Shown piece after piece: positions 35,127-43,936 of a stretch of DNA of 57,676 nt (position 1 is its first letter; each line of letters opens with the position of its first letter). Source of the stretch: Chitinophagaceae bacterium UBA1946 (lineage in GTDB: Bacteria > Bacteroidota > Bacteroidia > Chitinophagales > Chitinophagaceae); contig DDEU01000067.1 in the NCBI GenBank assembly GCA_002336815.1, forward strand, positions 1 through 57,676. Direction: 5' to 3'. The translations under genes were made by a program, and so were the position numbers. The notes below the pieces were generated by a model that was not told the DNA's origin, did not search any database, and saw only the letters and a list, made by a program, of their open reading frames with translations.

Positions 35127-36212
35127 ATGAAGCGATCCGTCAACAATACTTTTTTTACCCGTCAACTGCTGGCTTGGAACAGGGAAGCGAATAAACGTGC
35201 CATGCCATGGAAGGGCGAGAAGGATCCTTATAAAATATGGCTGAGTGAGATCATCTTACAGCAAACAAGGGTTGACCAGGGGCTTGAATATTACAACCGG
35301 TTTGTAAAAACATTTCCAACCGTGCAGCAACTTGCCAGGGCTCCGGAAAACAAAGTGTTCAAACTCTGGGAGGGGCTTGGCTATTACACACGCTGCAAAA
35401 ATTTGATCGCTTCGGCAAAATACATTGCCGGTGAGCTCAACGGAAAATTCCCGGATACCTACGAAGACATTTTAGCTTTAAAAGGAGTGGGCCCATATAC
35501 GGCTGCAGCCATCGGATCCTTTGCGTTCGATCTTCCCAAAGCAGTGGTAGATGGTAACGTGTTCAGGGTGCTGGCAAGATTTTTTGGAATAGCCACTGCA
35601 ATTGACAGCGCCATTGGAAAAAAAGAATTCACACTGCTGGCAGAAAACCTGCTGGATAAAAAAGCACCGGCCATATACAACCAGGCCCTGATGGATTTTG
35701 GGGCCATCATTTGCAAACCGCAATTGCCCTTGTGCAATGTATGTGCACTCAAAAAAAAATGTACTGCTTTTTTAAACAACAGGGTAAGTGAGCTGCCGGT
35801 AAAAGAAAAATCGATCGTAAAAAAAACACGCTGGTTCTATTACTTTCTTATTGAACACAAGGACAAATGTTATGTGCGGAAAAGGGGCAGTAAAGATATA
35901 TGGGAAAACCTGTATGAGTTTCCGCTGGCAGAGCAAAACATGGAAGTGGCAGTAGATGATCTGCTTACTTCAGCATTCGTAAAAGCGATGCTGCCAAAGG
36001 AGGCAACAGGGGCTGTTTCTGTATCGGGCATCTATAAACAACAGCTTACCCATCAAACAATCTATGGCCGTTTTATAAAGCTTTCGGTTACCAAGCCACT
36101 CCTTGCAGCAGGCTTTGAAGTAGTGAGTAAAAAGCAGTTGGAGCGCCTTCCATTTCCAAAATTTATCAGCAACTTTTTAAAAGATAAAACTGTATCTTTA
36201 AATTTGTTTTAG
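35127..36212 (+). CDS. mutY: A/G-specific adenine DNA glycosylase
   Basis: A 361-residue MutY, which removes adenine mispaired with 8-oxoguanine. I use ATG 35127; the longer frame starts at TTG. Seen: WLSEIILQQTRVDQ with the catalytic Glu (near 40), the helix-hairpin-helix LKGVGPYTAAAIGSFAF (near 114-130), VVDGNVFRVLAR with the catalytic Asp, the 4Fe-4S loop C-x6-C-x2-C-x5-C (CKPQLPLCNVC and KKKC, near 194-211) and a NUDIX-like recognition domain from about 230. GATATTTG ends 7 bp before the ATG and may be a minus-7 box. Confidence 0.97.
   Translation: MKRSVNNTFFTRQLLAWNREANKRAMPWKGEKDPYKIWLSEIILQQTRVDQGLEYYNRFVKTFPTVQQLARAPENKVFKLWEGLGYYTRCKNLIASAKYIAGELNGKFPDTYEDILALKGVGPYTAAAIGSFAFDLPKAVVDGNVFRVLARFFGIATAIDSAIGKKEFTLLAENLLDKKAPAIYNQALMDFGAIICKPQLPLCNVCALKKKCTAFLNNRVSELPVKEKSIVKKTRWFYYFLIEHKDKCYVRKRGSKDIWENLYEFPLAEQNMEVAVDDLLTSAFVKAMLPKEATGAVSVSGIYKQQLTHQTIYGRFIKLSVTKPLLAAGFEVVSKKQLERLPFPKFISNFLKDKTVSLNLF
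36175..36206 (+). promoter_or_regulatory. Possible promoter of ssb-gldE-gldD
   Basis: TTTT (36175-36178), a 20-bp spacer and TAAATTTG (36199-36206, full minus-7 match) lie across the end of mutY. The minus-33 match is 3 of 4, so this is tentative; readthrough from mutY is also possible. Confidence 0.4.
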
Positions 36213-36241
36213 TAATCACTGAGTCAACAAAATCAACAACT

Positions 36242-36676
36242 ATGAGAGGCGTAAACAGGGTAATGCTGATTGGGAATTTAGGGAAGGATCCGGATATGCA
36301 ATTCCTGGAAGGAAATATTGCAGTAGCAAAATTTTCGCTGGCCACTACAGAAACATATAAAGACAGGAGTGGCAAACTCATTTCCCAAACAGAATGGCAT
36401 ACCGTAGTACTTTGGAGAGGCCTTGCAGAACTGGCGCAGAAATACCTGCACAAAGGGAGCCTGGTTTATATTGAAGGGCGCCTTAAAACCCGTAGCTGGG
36501 AAGACAAAGAAGGAAATAAAAAATTTGCAACAGAAATAGTGGGCGATAATCTGATAATGCTCGACAAGCGCACAGATATTAGCGGCGGTGTTGGCGGATT
36601 GGATGTTGCAGATGACCTGGGACACGATAACCAGCCGCCACATCCCGAAGATGGTTCGGAAAGACTTCCCTTTTAA
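36242..36676 (+). CDS. ssb: Single-stranded DNA-binding protein
   Basis: A 144-residue SSB. The OB fold covers 1-108: MRGVNRVMLIGNLGKDPDM, WHTVVLWRGLAELAQKYL and GSLVYIEGRLKTRSWEDKEG. A short Gly/Asp-rich tail ends in the partner-binding tip GSERLPF, a Bacteroidota version of DDDIPF. It protects ssDNA in replication and repair. It follows mutY by 29 bp and precedes gldE. Confidence 0.97.
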   Translation: MRGVNRVMLIGNLGKDPDMQFLEGNIAVAKFSLATTETYKDRSGKLISQTEWHTVVLWRGLAELAQKYLHKGSLVYIEGRLKTRSWEDKEGNKKFATEIVGDNLIMLDKRTDISGGVGGLDVADDLGHDNQPPHPEDGSERLPF

Positions 36677-36746
36677 TGAATTTGTGTTAGTAAGCGGTAT
36701 TTTCTGCCGTTGAGGAATACAATATTTTTTACTAAAACCAATTGTT

Positions 36747-38108
36747 TTGGATTATCATTCGGTTATTTACTCTGCTGGCAACCTTCACATTCATTTGCTG
36801 GCAATCACTACGGCAGCATCTGCGGTGCTGATTTTTTTAGCAGCTATATTGTTCATCATTTCCTTCCTCGTAGCAGGTTCAGAAGTCGCTTTTTTCTCCC
36901 TTACTTACAAGGACATCAATATGCTTAAAACAAAGCAGCAGCCTGCTTTCAGGAGGATCATCAGCCTGTTGGAGCAACCGAAAATGCTGTTGGCTTCTAT
37001 GCTCATCACCAACAGTTTTGTAAACATCGGCATCATCTTAATTTCCAATATTTTGCTCGATGGCCTGCTCGACGCTTTTCACCTCAGCTTCTGGTTGAGC
37101 TTCTTAATAAAAGTTCTCTCCGTTACTTTTTTGCTGGTATTGTTTGGAGAAGTATTGCCGAAAGTTTGGGCTACCAACCACAAGATATGGTTTGCCTCCA
37201 CCGCTTCCATCGTAATTGAGATATTTCATGGCATTTGTTCCAGAATCGGTATGAGCCGGCGCCTCGTAGGATTGAGCGATAATATTGAACGGAAATTTTC
37301 TTCCGGCAATTCTTCTTTTATCGACGACCGGCAACTGGATTACGCCATTGACCTGCTGCCAGATCATGAAGCAACCCTGGAAGAAAAACAGATTCTCAAG
37401 GGCATCCGGAAATTCAGTGATACCCCCGTAAAACAGGTAATGCGTACACGGCTCGACGTGAGTGGCATCGATTACAACACCAGTTTTGAAGATGTAGTGA
37501 AAAAGATAGAAGAACTGCATTACTCCCGCCTGCCGGTTTATAAAAATAATCTTGATGAAGTGGAAGGAATGCTTCATACAAAAGACATGCTGCCGCATGT
37601 GAATATCAGCACTTACACAGAATTTGACTGGCACAGCATCATGCGCCCGGCGTATTTTGTGCATGAACAGAAACTGATAGAAGACCTGCTGCAGGAGTTC
37701 AGGAATAAGCGCATACACTTTGCCGTGGTGGTAGATGAGTTTGGCGGTACATCGGGAATTGTAACACTGGAGGATATCATGGAAGAGATCATTGGCGATA
37801 TCAATGATGAATTTGATGATGAAGAAAGCGCCAATAAAAAGATCGATGACAATACCTATATTTTTGAAGGAAAGACCATGATCAACGATGTGTGCAAAGT
37901 AATGGGATTGCCCGGAGATACTTTTGAAGTGGTAAGGGGCGACAGTGATTCTCTCGCCGGTTTGGTACTGGAAATTGCAGGCGAATTTCCACAGGTAGAA
38001 GAGGAACTGGTAAGCGGTGATTTTATTTTTGTGCCGCTGGAGATCAATAAGAACAGGATAGACAAAGTTAAAGTGGTTATTAAAAGACGGGAACAGGAAG
38101 AAGAATAA
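36747..38108 (+). CDS. gldE: Gliding motility-associated protein GldE (DUF21-CBS-CorC)
   Basis: A 453-residue membrane protein. About four hydrophobic segments form the DUF21 domain (25-190; FLVAGSEVAFFSL near 47-59), followed by paired CBS domains (220-345; MRTRLDVSGID, GGTSGIVTLEDIMEEIIGDI) and a CorC_HlyC domain (365-450). GldE works with GldD in Bacteroidota gliding and T9SS function and may stabilise GldD; its fold is that of Mg/Co-efflux-type proteins. The start is a TTG (36747): no ATG lies upstream in frame, and the first ATG would remove the first membrane helix. gldD follows by 13 bp. Confidence 0.93.
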   Translation: MDYHSVIYSAGNLHIHLLAITTAASAVLIFLAAILFIISFLVAGSEVAFFSLTYKDINMLKTKQQPAFRRIISLLEQPKMLLASMLITNSFVNIGIILISNILLDGLLDAFHLSFWLSFLIKVLSVTFLLVLFGEVLPKVWATNHKIWFASTASIVIEIFHGICSRIGMSRRLVGLSDNIERKFSSGNSSFIDDRQLDYAIDLLPDHEATLEEKQILKGIRKFSDTPVKQVMRTRLDVSGIDYNTSFEDVVKKIEELHYSRLPVYKNNLDEVEGMLHTKDMLPHVNISTYTEFDWHSIMRPAYFVHEQKLIEDLLQEFRNKRIHFAVVVDEFGGTSGIVTLEDIMEEIIGDINDEFDDEESANKKIDDNTYIFEGKTMINDVCKVMGLPGDTFEVVRGDSDSLAGLVLEIAGEFPQVEEELVSGDFIFVPLEINKNRIDKVKVVIKRREQEEE

Positions 38109-38121
38109 ACTTATTATAACA

Positions 38122-38838
38122 ATGATTAAACGCAGAACGCTGATGGCGAATGACCAGAGACATACAATGCTGCTGTACGGCAGTACAACTGCTGGATTCA
38201 AATATTGTATAATGGTTGCTTTGATCCTTGCCATCGCCTCCTGTAACGGACCCTATATTTCAAAAAAACGGGGCTATTTTAATATTGAATTGCCTAAACG
38301 GGGATACCAGAAATTTGAACGGGAGGGATTTCCCTATAGTTTTGAATATCCTGTTTACAGCCAGATCATACAGGACAGCACGTATTTTGACAGCAATCCT
38401 GAAAACCCCTACTGGATCAATATCGATTTCCCGAAATTCGGTGGAAGGATCTTCCTGAGCTATAAAAAGATCGGTGGAAAGGCTTTGTACCGCATTAAAC
38501 AACCCGATGGAAAATACAAGGATTCGTTTGGGATCAATGTATTTGATAAAATGGTAGGCGATGCCTTTACGCTGACCAACAAAAACGATGTGGTTTCCAA
38601 TTCAATCAAAGACAGCCTGATTCACACACCCAATAATATCAGTGGTGTTTTTTTTAAAGTGGGAGGAAATGCAGCCACGGCCAAACAGTTTTTCCTGAGC
38701 GATACTACCAGTAATTTTATCAGGGGAGCTTTGTATTTTGATGTAACGCCTAATGCAGATTCATTAAAGCCTGTACAGGATTTTTTACAGGTCGACCTGG
38801 AGCATATCATCAATACCTTTAAATGGAAGACCCAATAA
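38122..38838 (+). CDS. gldD: Gliding motility lipoprotein GldD
   Basis: A 238-residue lipoprotein with lipobox LAIASC (Cys at residue 41 from this start). The unusual 25 residues before the hydrophobic stretch suggest the true start may be ATG 38167 (MLLYGST) or ATG 38212 (MVALILAIASC). The mature part begins YISKKRGYFNIELPKRGYQK, the GldD signature. GldD is required for gliding and T9SS-dependent secretion in Flavobacterium johnsoniae. Together with the T9SS cargo at 4635 this points to a working T9SS in the organism. Confidence 0.92.
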   Translation: MIKRRTLMANDQRHTMLLYGSTTAGFKYCIMVALILAIASCNGPYISKKRGYFNIELPKRGYQKFEREGFPYSFEYPVYSQIIQDSTYFDSNPENPYWINIDFPKFGGRIFLSYKKIGGKALYRIKQPDGKYKDSFGINVFDKMVGDAFTLTNKNDVVSNSIKDSLIHTPNNISGVFFKVGGNAATAKQFFLSDTTSNFIRGALYFDVTPNADSLKPVQDFLQVDLEHIINTFKWKTQ

Positions 38839-38840
38839 AA

Positions 38841-38873
38841 AAGGATCATCCTTAACGGAGATCCTTCATTTTT
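38841..38873 (+). terminator. Weak terminator after gldD
   Basis: AAGGATC (38841-38847) and GATCCTT (38860-38866) pair over 7 bp with a 12-nt loop and are followed by CATTTTTA. Only moderately strong. Confidence 0.5.
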
Positions 38874-38893
38874 ATAAAATAAGATTACTATAG

Positions 38894-39316
38894 TTACTGA
38901 TTTCTCAGGGGGCGATTGTTTCTCAATGCCCTTTTCATTTGTTGCCGCTGCAATGCTTTGATCAATAATTTCCTGAACCTTCCCTCGGCACCAAACATAC
39001 GGTTCACCCGCTGCGGCCCCAGTATCTTACCAAACTGCCCCTGGTACTTCTTTTTAACATCCAATACTTTTTGTTCTTTTACAATTACATCCGCATTGTT
39101 TTTTGCAGCATCATCCACATCTCTTTCGTACTGGTTATACACCGGCCAAAATTTTTGCGCTTCATCCGGGGTAAGATCCAGTTCTTTACTGATAAAAGCC
39201 ACTTTTAAGGCCTGTATATCCTGCTGTTTTTTATCTGAAAGATCTGGTTCAGGCTCCTGCGCAATGGCAATTGCCGCAAAAAATAAAAACGTTCCTATCA
39301 TGTATAACTTCTTCAT
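38894..39316 (-). CDS. Periplasmic Spy/LTXXQ-like protein of the ECF sigma operon
   Basis: A 140-residue exported protein. A signal peptide (MKKLYMIGTFLFFAAIAIAQ) is followed by an all-helical, highly charged domain: FISKELDLTPDEAQKFWPVY (near 42-61) resembles the Spy/CpxP helices, and the tail is strongly basic (RQQMKRALRNNRPLRNQ). I use ATG 39316; a GTG one codon earlier is in frame. It starts 11 bp after the putative anti-sigma gene, so it is probably a sensor or chaperone in the same envelope-stress response (inference). Confidence 0.75.
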   Translation of the reverse strand: MKKLYMIGTFLFFAAIAIAQEPEPDLSDKKQQDIQALKVAFISKELDLTPDEAQKFWPVYNQYERDVDDAAKNNADVIVKEQKVLDVKKKYQGQFGKILGPQRVNRMFGAEGRFRKLLIKALQRQQMKRALRNNRPLRNQ

Positions 39317-39327
39317 CACAACCTGAT

Positions 39328-40179
39328 TTAATTTTTTAAACTGATTTCTTCTATAAAATTATCCAATGTTTTTTCATCTGTTAAATACTCCTCCTGTTCA
39401 GGAAGCATGCTCTCATCAATGCCTGATGTAAGCAGGGCCATATCTGATTCTGAAGCATTTTTTTCAAGGTATTTGCTGATGGATTCTTCGTCAAGACTAC
39501 CGAGTGTTTCATCAAACTTGTTATCATCTGCAGCGATGGTCATGCCTTTTTTAGTGACCGAATCAATCCCGGAAGCTGCTGTGGTATTGTTGGTGTTTAT
39601 TGGCTGATCAGTGCTAAACTTGTAAACACCCAGTACTACTGCACCGGTAAACACAGCTGCGGTTGCAAACTTCAGGATATTCATGCGGCGGTTTGGCATT
39701 GCCACCACTTTGGGCATGTTTTGCTGCCGCAGTTTTTGCAAAATATCAGCCGCAAGGTTTTCAAAATACTGCGGCGGAATAGTATAAGGCTGCAGGTGCC
39801 GGGCATTTTGTAAGATCGCTGGGATTTCATCGGCTTCCACTGCAGCAAGTATTTCAGCTGGTAGCTGCTCAAAATAATTTTCCGGAACGGTAAAAGGATG
39901 ATCTTTTTTGATTGCTGCAAGCAGTGGGGAAACCGTGCTCAATTCGTGGGCGGTTGTTCCTTTTATTCTTGCAAGTATATTACCCGGTAAATGCTCAAAA
40001 TAATCTTCCGGCACATCACTGTGAGCAGGGTTATTTGCTGTATTTACAGAGAACAGCACAGAATCGGGAACGCTGTTGAAATACCCCTCCGGCACCGTAA
40101 AAACATTGGCGTTTCCAATGCCGGCCAGCAAGGGGCTTATTTCGTTCAGTTCATTTAATATGTCCACGCTTCTGTTCAT
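39328..40179 (-). CDS. Putative anti-sigma factor with four VPxxYFxxLP repeats
   Basis: A 283-residue protein with one membrane helix (about 169-187, LKFATAAVFTGAVVLGVY). The cytoplasmic part carries four copies of a short motif: VFTVPEGYFNSVPDSVL (26-42), SDVPEDYFEHLPGNILA (54-70), FTVPENYFEQLPAEILA (96-112) and YTIPPQYFENLAADILQ (132-148). The first and third are preceded by SPLLA. The remainder is an acidic periplasmic tail. I do not recognise a classical zinc anti-sigma domain, but position 35 bp after an ECF sigma gene and the topology make an anti-sigma role likely. Confidence 0.75.
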   Translation of the reverse strand: MNRSVDILNELNEISPLLAGIGNANVFTVPEGYFNSVPDSVLFSVNTANNPAHSDVPEDYFEHLPGNILARIKGTTAHELSTVSPLLAAIKKDHPFTVPENYFEQLPAEILAAVEADEIPAILQNARHLQPYTIPPQYFENLAADILQKLRQQNMPKVVAMPNRRMNILKFATAAVFTGAVVLGVYKFSTDQPINTNNTTAASGIDSVTKKGMTIAADDNKFDETLGSLDEESISKYLEKNASESDMALLTSGIDESMLPEQEEYLTDEKTLDNFIEEISLKN

Positions 40180-40214
40180 CCTGTTTTTGTATGACCTTTT
40201 AACAATTTATTAGT

Positions 40215-40769
40215 TTAATGATTCAGCAGAAAATGCTCTATTTTTTTTACTGCATGGTGATAACTGGCTTTCAAAGCGCCTTCGCTGGTTTCCAGCACCC
40301 TGCTCATTTCCTCGTAAGGCATCTCATCATAATACCGCAGGTTAAAAACCGCTCTCTGCTTATCAGGCAGTTGCTGCATGGCCAACTGCAGTTTCCACTC
40401 TATTTTGTTGCTGTCGAAATCCCTTTCCGATTTCAGCTTTTCGCTTAGGCCGTTTTCAACATCGCTCAGTGAAACAGACGATCTTCTTTTCTGCTGCTCG
40501 AGGTAAGTGAGGCTTTCATTGGTAGCGATCCGGTAAAGCCAGGTGTACAACTGGCTGTCTTCCCTGAAATTCTCCAACCCGTTCCAAACTTTTATAAACA
40601 TGTTCTGCAACACATCATTGGCATCTTCATGGTGCACTACCATTCGCCGGATATGCCAGTATAACTTTTCCTGGTATTTTTTTATGATACCGGTAAACGC
40701 CCTCTCTTTGGTGGCGGCATCTTTAAACTGCAGCAGCAGTTCCCTGTCGTCTGAATGTTGTTGGGCCAT
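40215..40769 (-). CDS. RNA polymerase ECF-type sigma factor
   Basis: A 184-residue sigma-70-family factor with region 2 (FTGIIKKYQEKLYWHIRRMV and HHEDANDVLQNMFIKVWNGL, near 25-65) and region 4 (LQLAMQQLPDKQRAVFNLRY, then EEMSRVLETSEGALKASYHH, near 127-172). It directs transcription of an envelope or stress regulon in response to release from its membrane anti-sigma, probably the next gene. The three genes form a sigma, anti-sigma, Spy-like operon. Confidence 0.94.
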   Translation of the reverse strand: MAQQHSDDRELLLQFKDAATKERAFTGIIKKYQEKLYWHIRRMVVHHEDANDVLQNMFIKVWNGLENFREDSQLYTWLYRIATNESLTYLEQQKRRSSVSLSDVENGLSEKLKSERDFDSNKIEWKLQLAMQQLPDKQRAVFNLRYYDEMPYEEMSRVLETSEGALKASYHHAVKKIEHFLLNH

Positions 40770-40936
40770 AGTGTTTCAGGTATAAAAATAAATAAAGCTA
40801 TGCTAAGATGGTATTTTACTGTAAAGGTTTAATCTTGCCTCTGATCTTTAAACAGTTTTGAAGGATCGTAAACATTCGGTGGAGGTTTTTAATTTAGCCG
40901 GATATTTATGTTAACTTTCTTATCCAAACCATCATC

Positions 40937-41905
40937 ATGAAGCGGTTCCTTTTACTTATCATTTGCTGCCTGCTCGTAACAAAAAGCTTTTGCTGGGGCT
41001 TTTATGCCCATAAAAAGATCAATTATTATGCAGTGTTCCTGCTGCCTCCGGAGATGATGGTGCTGTACAAACCCAATATCAGCTTCCTGGAAGAGCATGC
41101 GGTTGACCCCGACAAGCGGCGTTATGCGGTGGCCGATGAGGGCCCCAGGCACTACATCGATATCGATCACTACGGCGATTATCCTTATCCGGCCCTTCCA
41201 CGCAAATGGAAAGATGCGGTTGAAAAATTTGGGGAAGATTCGGTGAAGGCTTACGGTATTGTGCCCTGGCATTTGCAGGTAATGTTAAGCAGGCTTACCG
41301 CCGCCTTTAAGGATAAGAATTTCAGCCGTATCATGAAAAATAGTGCGGAGATTGGTCACTACATTGCAGATTCGCATGTACCGCTGCATGCCAACAGCAA
41401 TCACAACGGTCAGTATACCAATCAAAAAGGCATTCACGGCTTTTGGGAAAGCAGGGTACCAGAGCTGCTGGCAGATAAAAAATTTGATTTCTTTATCGGC
41501 AAAGCACAATACATTGAAAAACCGGCAGACTACATCTGGGCACGGGTGCTGGAAAGTGCATTGGCATCGGATTCTGTACTGCGTTTTGAAAGGGAACTCA
41601 CTCAACAAATCGGCACCGACCAGAAATATAGTTTTGAAAGCAGGAACGGGGTAGTGATCCGCCAATACTCTTCTTTGTTCACGAACGCTTTTAACGACAA
41701 ACTGAATGGTATGGTTGAAAGAAGGATGCGTTTGGCGATTGCATCTGTGGCTTCCTTTTGGTACACGGCCTGGGTAAATGCGGGCCAGCCTGATCTGAAG
41801 GCCCTTGCCAGCCAGCAATTTTCAGAAAAAGAAATGAAAGAGTTTGAGGGACTTAACGAATCGTGGAAAAGCAACGGCAAAATGATTGGAAGAGAGGAGG
41901 AATAA
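40937..41905 (+). CDS. Secreted zinc-dependent phospholipase C / S1-P1 nuclease-like protein
   Basis: A 322-residue exported protein. The signal peptide ends at TKSFC, so the mature chain starts WGFYAHKKIN; an N-terminal Trp as the first zinc ligand is the hallmark of the zinc-dependent PLC and P1 nuclease fold. Further ligands are visible in HYIDIDHYG (near 71-79), IGHYIADSHVPLHAN (near 142-156) and GIHGFWE (near 167-173). Most residues needed for the trinuclear zinc site are therefore present. Phospholipid or nucleic-acid phosphodiesters are possible substrates; the sequence does not choose. It is divergent from the sigma operon. Confidence 0.85.
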   Translation: MKRFLLLIICCLLVTKSFCWGFYAHKKINYYAVFLLPPEMMVLYKPNISFLEEHAVDPDKRRYAVADEGPRHYIDIDHYGDYPYPALPRKWKDAVEKFGEDSVKAYGIVPWHLQVMLSRLTAAFKDKNFSRIMKNSAEIGHYIADSHVPLHANSNHNGQYTNQKGIHGFWESRVPELLADKKFDFFIGKAQYIEKPADYIWARVLESALASDSVLRFERELTQQIGTDQKYSFESRNGVVIRQYSSLFTNAFNDKLNGMVERRMRLAIASVASFWYTAWVNAGQPDLKALASQQFSEKEMKEFEGLNESWKSNGKMIGREEE

Positions 41906-41932
41906 AAATGCCCCGGCAAAACCGGGACATTT
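41906..41932 (+). terminator. Terminator after the phospholipase/nuclease-like gene
   Basis: AAATGcCCCGG and CCGGGaCATTT pair with one internal mismatch around CAAAA. It may serve the converging gene at 41959 as well. Confidence 0.7.
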
Positions 41933-41958
41933 AAATAGCCTTCATGCAGGTGATATTT

Positions 41959-42306
41959 TTAATCGAGACTGAATTCAAGCTGTTCCTCACGGTCCATTAT
42001 TTTTATCTTCCTGATAAATTCATCATAATCCTGGTCGTGGTTACTATACACGCCATAGGCGTCAATGCTATAGCCGGTAAGTCCGTCATTGGCTTCAATC
42101 AAATACAGGATCGATGAATCTGAAGGATCTGATTCTCCCTCAAAACGATACGTTTTAATGATCGTGAGATCTTCTGGCTGATAGTTTTTGCCATTACCAG
42201 TAACAAAAGCGCCATTTTCCAGCCTGAACTCATTGTCGATGCGTTTTAGCCTCAGCTTTTCCATCACCTGGCTAAGCGTTCTCATTTCATTAATTCTGTT
42301 TTCCAT
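41959..42306 (-). CDS. Small conserved Bacteroidota protein (not a PRPP synthetase)
   Basis: A 115-residue soluble acidic protein. Seen: TLSQVMEKLRLKRIDNEFRL (near 10-29), YQPEDLTIIKTYRFEGESDP (near 42-61), SILYLIEANDGLTGYSIDAY (near 64-83). Relatives in Bacteroidota are sometimes labelled phosphoribosylpyrophosphate synthetase. The protein is far too short for that enzyme and has no PRPP-binding loop, so the label should not be copied. Function unknown. The 193 bp to its right (42307-42499) hold the ACCCGTATT/ACCCGTATC tandem at 42439-42456 and no gene that I can support. Confidence 0.75.
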   Translation of the reverse strand: MENRINEMRTLSQVMEKLRLKRIDNEFRLENGAFVTGNGKNYQPEDLTIIKTYRFEGESDPSDSSILYLIEANDGLTGYSIDAYGVYSNHDQDYDEFIRKIKIMDREEQLEFSLD

Positions 42307-42499
42307 ACAAGTAAAGTTTTAGAATGAACAATCATGCATTTGAATCCGAGGTTTCATCCCTGGTAATCACAAATACACAATCAATAAGGGCAATCGCTAT
42401 GCCATGGGCCTGGATGATACAACGGGTAGAAAATAAGCACCCGTATTACCCGTATCGGGAACTCGTGGGGCAATATTGCCTTAGTGGTGCTTTTGGAAA

Positions 42500-43903
42500 T
42501 CAGAGTTTACTTTCTTCGAAGTTTTTTATTTTATTGTACAGTGTTTTCCTGTCGATCTTCAAAATTTCCGCAGCTTTTGTTTTATTAAACTTCACCTGTT
42601 TCAACACGTTCATGATGGCTTCGTATTCAGCAAATGCTGCAGCATCTTTAAGGCCTGCCACCTGCGGAGGGTTTCTTTCCGGCATTACAGTATTGGCATT
42701 TAGGGAGCCGTTGGTAACGGGTCCGCTGATAATTTCCCAAGGCAATACATTTTTATTGATAAGCCCGCTTGTGGTAAGCAATCCTGCCCTTCTTATCACA
42801 TTTCGGAACTCTCTTAAATTGCCCGGCCAGTTATATTCCATGAACAATTGCAATACATCATCCTCGAATCCATCCAGCTTTTTGCCGAGTTCTGCGGCTG
42901 TTAATTCCAGGAAAAAATTTGCAAAAAGCGGAATGTCTTCACCACGGTTCCTTAATGGTGGAATGTGAATAGAGAATTCATTAAAGCGGTGGTACAGATC
43001 TTCCCTGAATTTTCCGCTGCTGTAGGCATCCTTTAAATTTTCATTGGAAGCAACAATGATACGTACGTCGGTGGTCAATTCTTTATTTCCTCCCACCCGT
43101 TTAAATTTTCTTTCCTGAATCACCCTCAACAAAGCTGCCTGTACATCCATGGGTAAGTTGGCTACCTCGTCCAAAAAAAGCGTACCGCCGTTGGCAGTTT
43201 CAAACATGCCTTCCTTGTCGTTGAGTGCTCCTGTAAAAGAGCCTTTGATATGTCCGAATAATTCGCTCGCCGCAAGTTCTTTGGAAATGGTTCCGCAATC
43301 AAGTGCCACAAAGGGCTTGTTGCTTCTGTTGCTCTGGGTATGAATGGTTTTAGCTACTACCTCTTTACCAGTGCCGCTTTCGCCATATATAATTACACTG
43401 TAATTGGTGGGCGCTATCGTATTGATCTGCTGGTACATCTCTTTTATTGCAGGAGATTTGCCTACTAAAAACTGCGAAGCATCACTGTTTACTGATGAAA
43501 CATTCCTTACGGTTTTGGTGGCACCAGCCTCTCCTTCGGTACCATCGCTGTTCAATGCTTTTTGAACCAGGTTAAGCACTTCATCAGGTACCAGTGGTTT
43601 TGTAATATAATCAAATGCTCCCTGCTTCATCACTTCCACCGCCATCTTGATATCAGAATAACCGGTAATGATAATTACCTGTATCGAAGGCTTTAGTAAT
43701 TTGATCTCTTTTAACACGTGTACACCATCTTTATCTCCCAACCTGAAATCACACAATACAAGATCGTAATTGCCATCCTTGAATGCTGCAATTCCTTTGC
43801 TGGCATTGGCGGCAATACCGGTGTCATAGCCTTTCCTTTGTAAAAATCTTGACAATAACTGGCACATATCCATGTCATCATCAATAATGAGTATTTTTTT
43901 CAT
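42500..43903 (-). CDS. NtrC-family sigma-54-dependent response regulator
   Basis: A 467-residue transcription activator. The receiver (1-120) has acidic DDD at 8-10, phospho-Asp in LVLCDFRLGD (Asp52) and Lys in ITKPL. The AAA+ domain has Walker A GESGTGKE (near 181), the sigma-54 contact loop as GSFTGA rather than the usual GAFTGA (near 221), Walker B GTLFLDEVANLP, and an arginine-finger region. The C-terminal Fis helix-turn-helix is AAEILKIDRKTLYNKIKNFE. It is divergent from a lone receiver (44135) and near a CHASE3 histidine kinase, its likely partner. Confidence 0.95.
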   Translation of the reverse strand: MKKILIIDDDMDMCQLLSRFLQRKGYDTGIAANASKGIAAFKDGNYDLVLCDFRLGDKDGVHVLKEIKLLKPSIQVIIITGYSDIKMAVEVMKQGAFDYITKPLVPDEVLNLVQKALNSDGTEGEAGATKTVRNVSSVNSDASQFLVGKSPAIKEMYQQINTIAPTNYSVIIYGESGTGKEVVAKTIHTQSNRSNKPFVALDCGTISKELAASELFGHIKGSFTGALNDKEGMFETANGGTLFLDEVANLPMDVQAALLRVIQERKFKRVGGNKELTTDVRIIVASNENLKDAYSSGKFREDLYHRFNEFSIHIPPLRNRGEDIPLFANFFLELTAAELGKKLDGFEDDVLQLFMEYNWPGNLREFRNVIRRAGLLTTSGLINKNVLPWEIISGPVTNGSLNANTVMPERNPPQVAGLKDAAAFAEYEAIMNVLKQVKFNKTKAAEILKIDRKTLYNKIKNFEESKL

Positions 43904-43936
43904 AATTGTAGAGAGGGGCTATTTTCGTTTAAAAAT

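Noticed and set aside
37104..38234. 376-residue minus-strand open frame opposite gldE and gldD
   Set aside because: A mirror of the coding strand with shadow-like composition (rich in Phe, His and Tyr); gldE and gldD are well supported.
42324..42968. 214-residue plus-strand open frame
   Set aside because: Most of it is antisense to the NtrC-type regulator, whose domains and motifs are clear; the first 58 residues have no recognisable feature.
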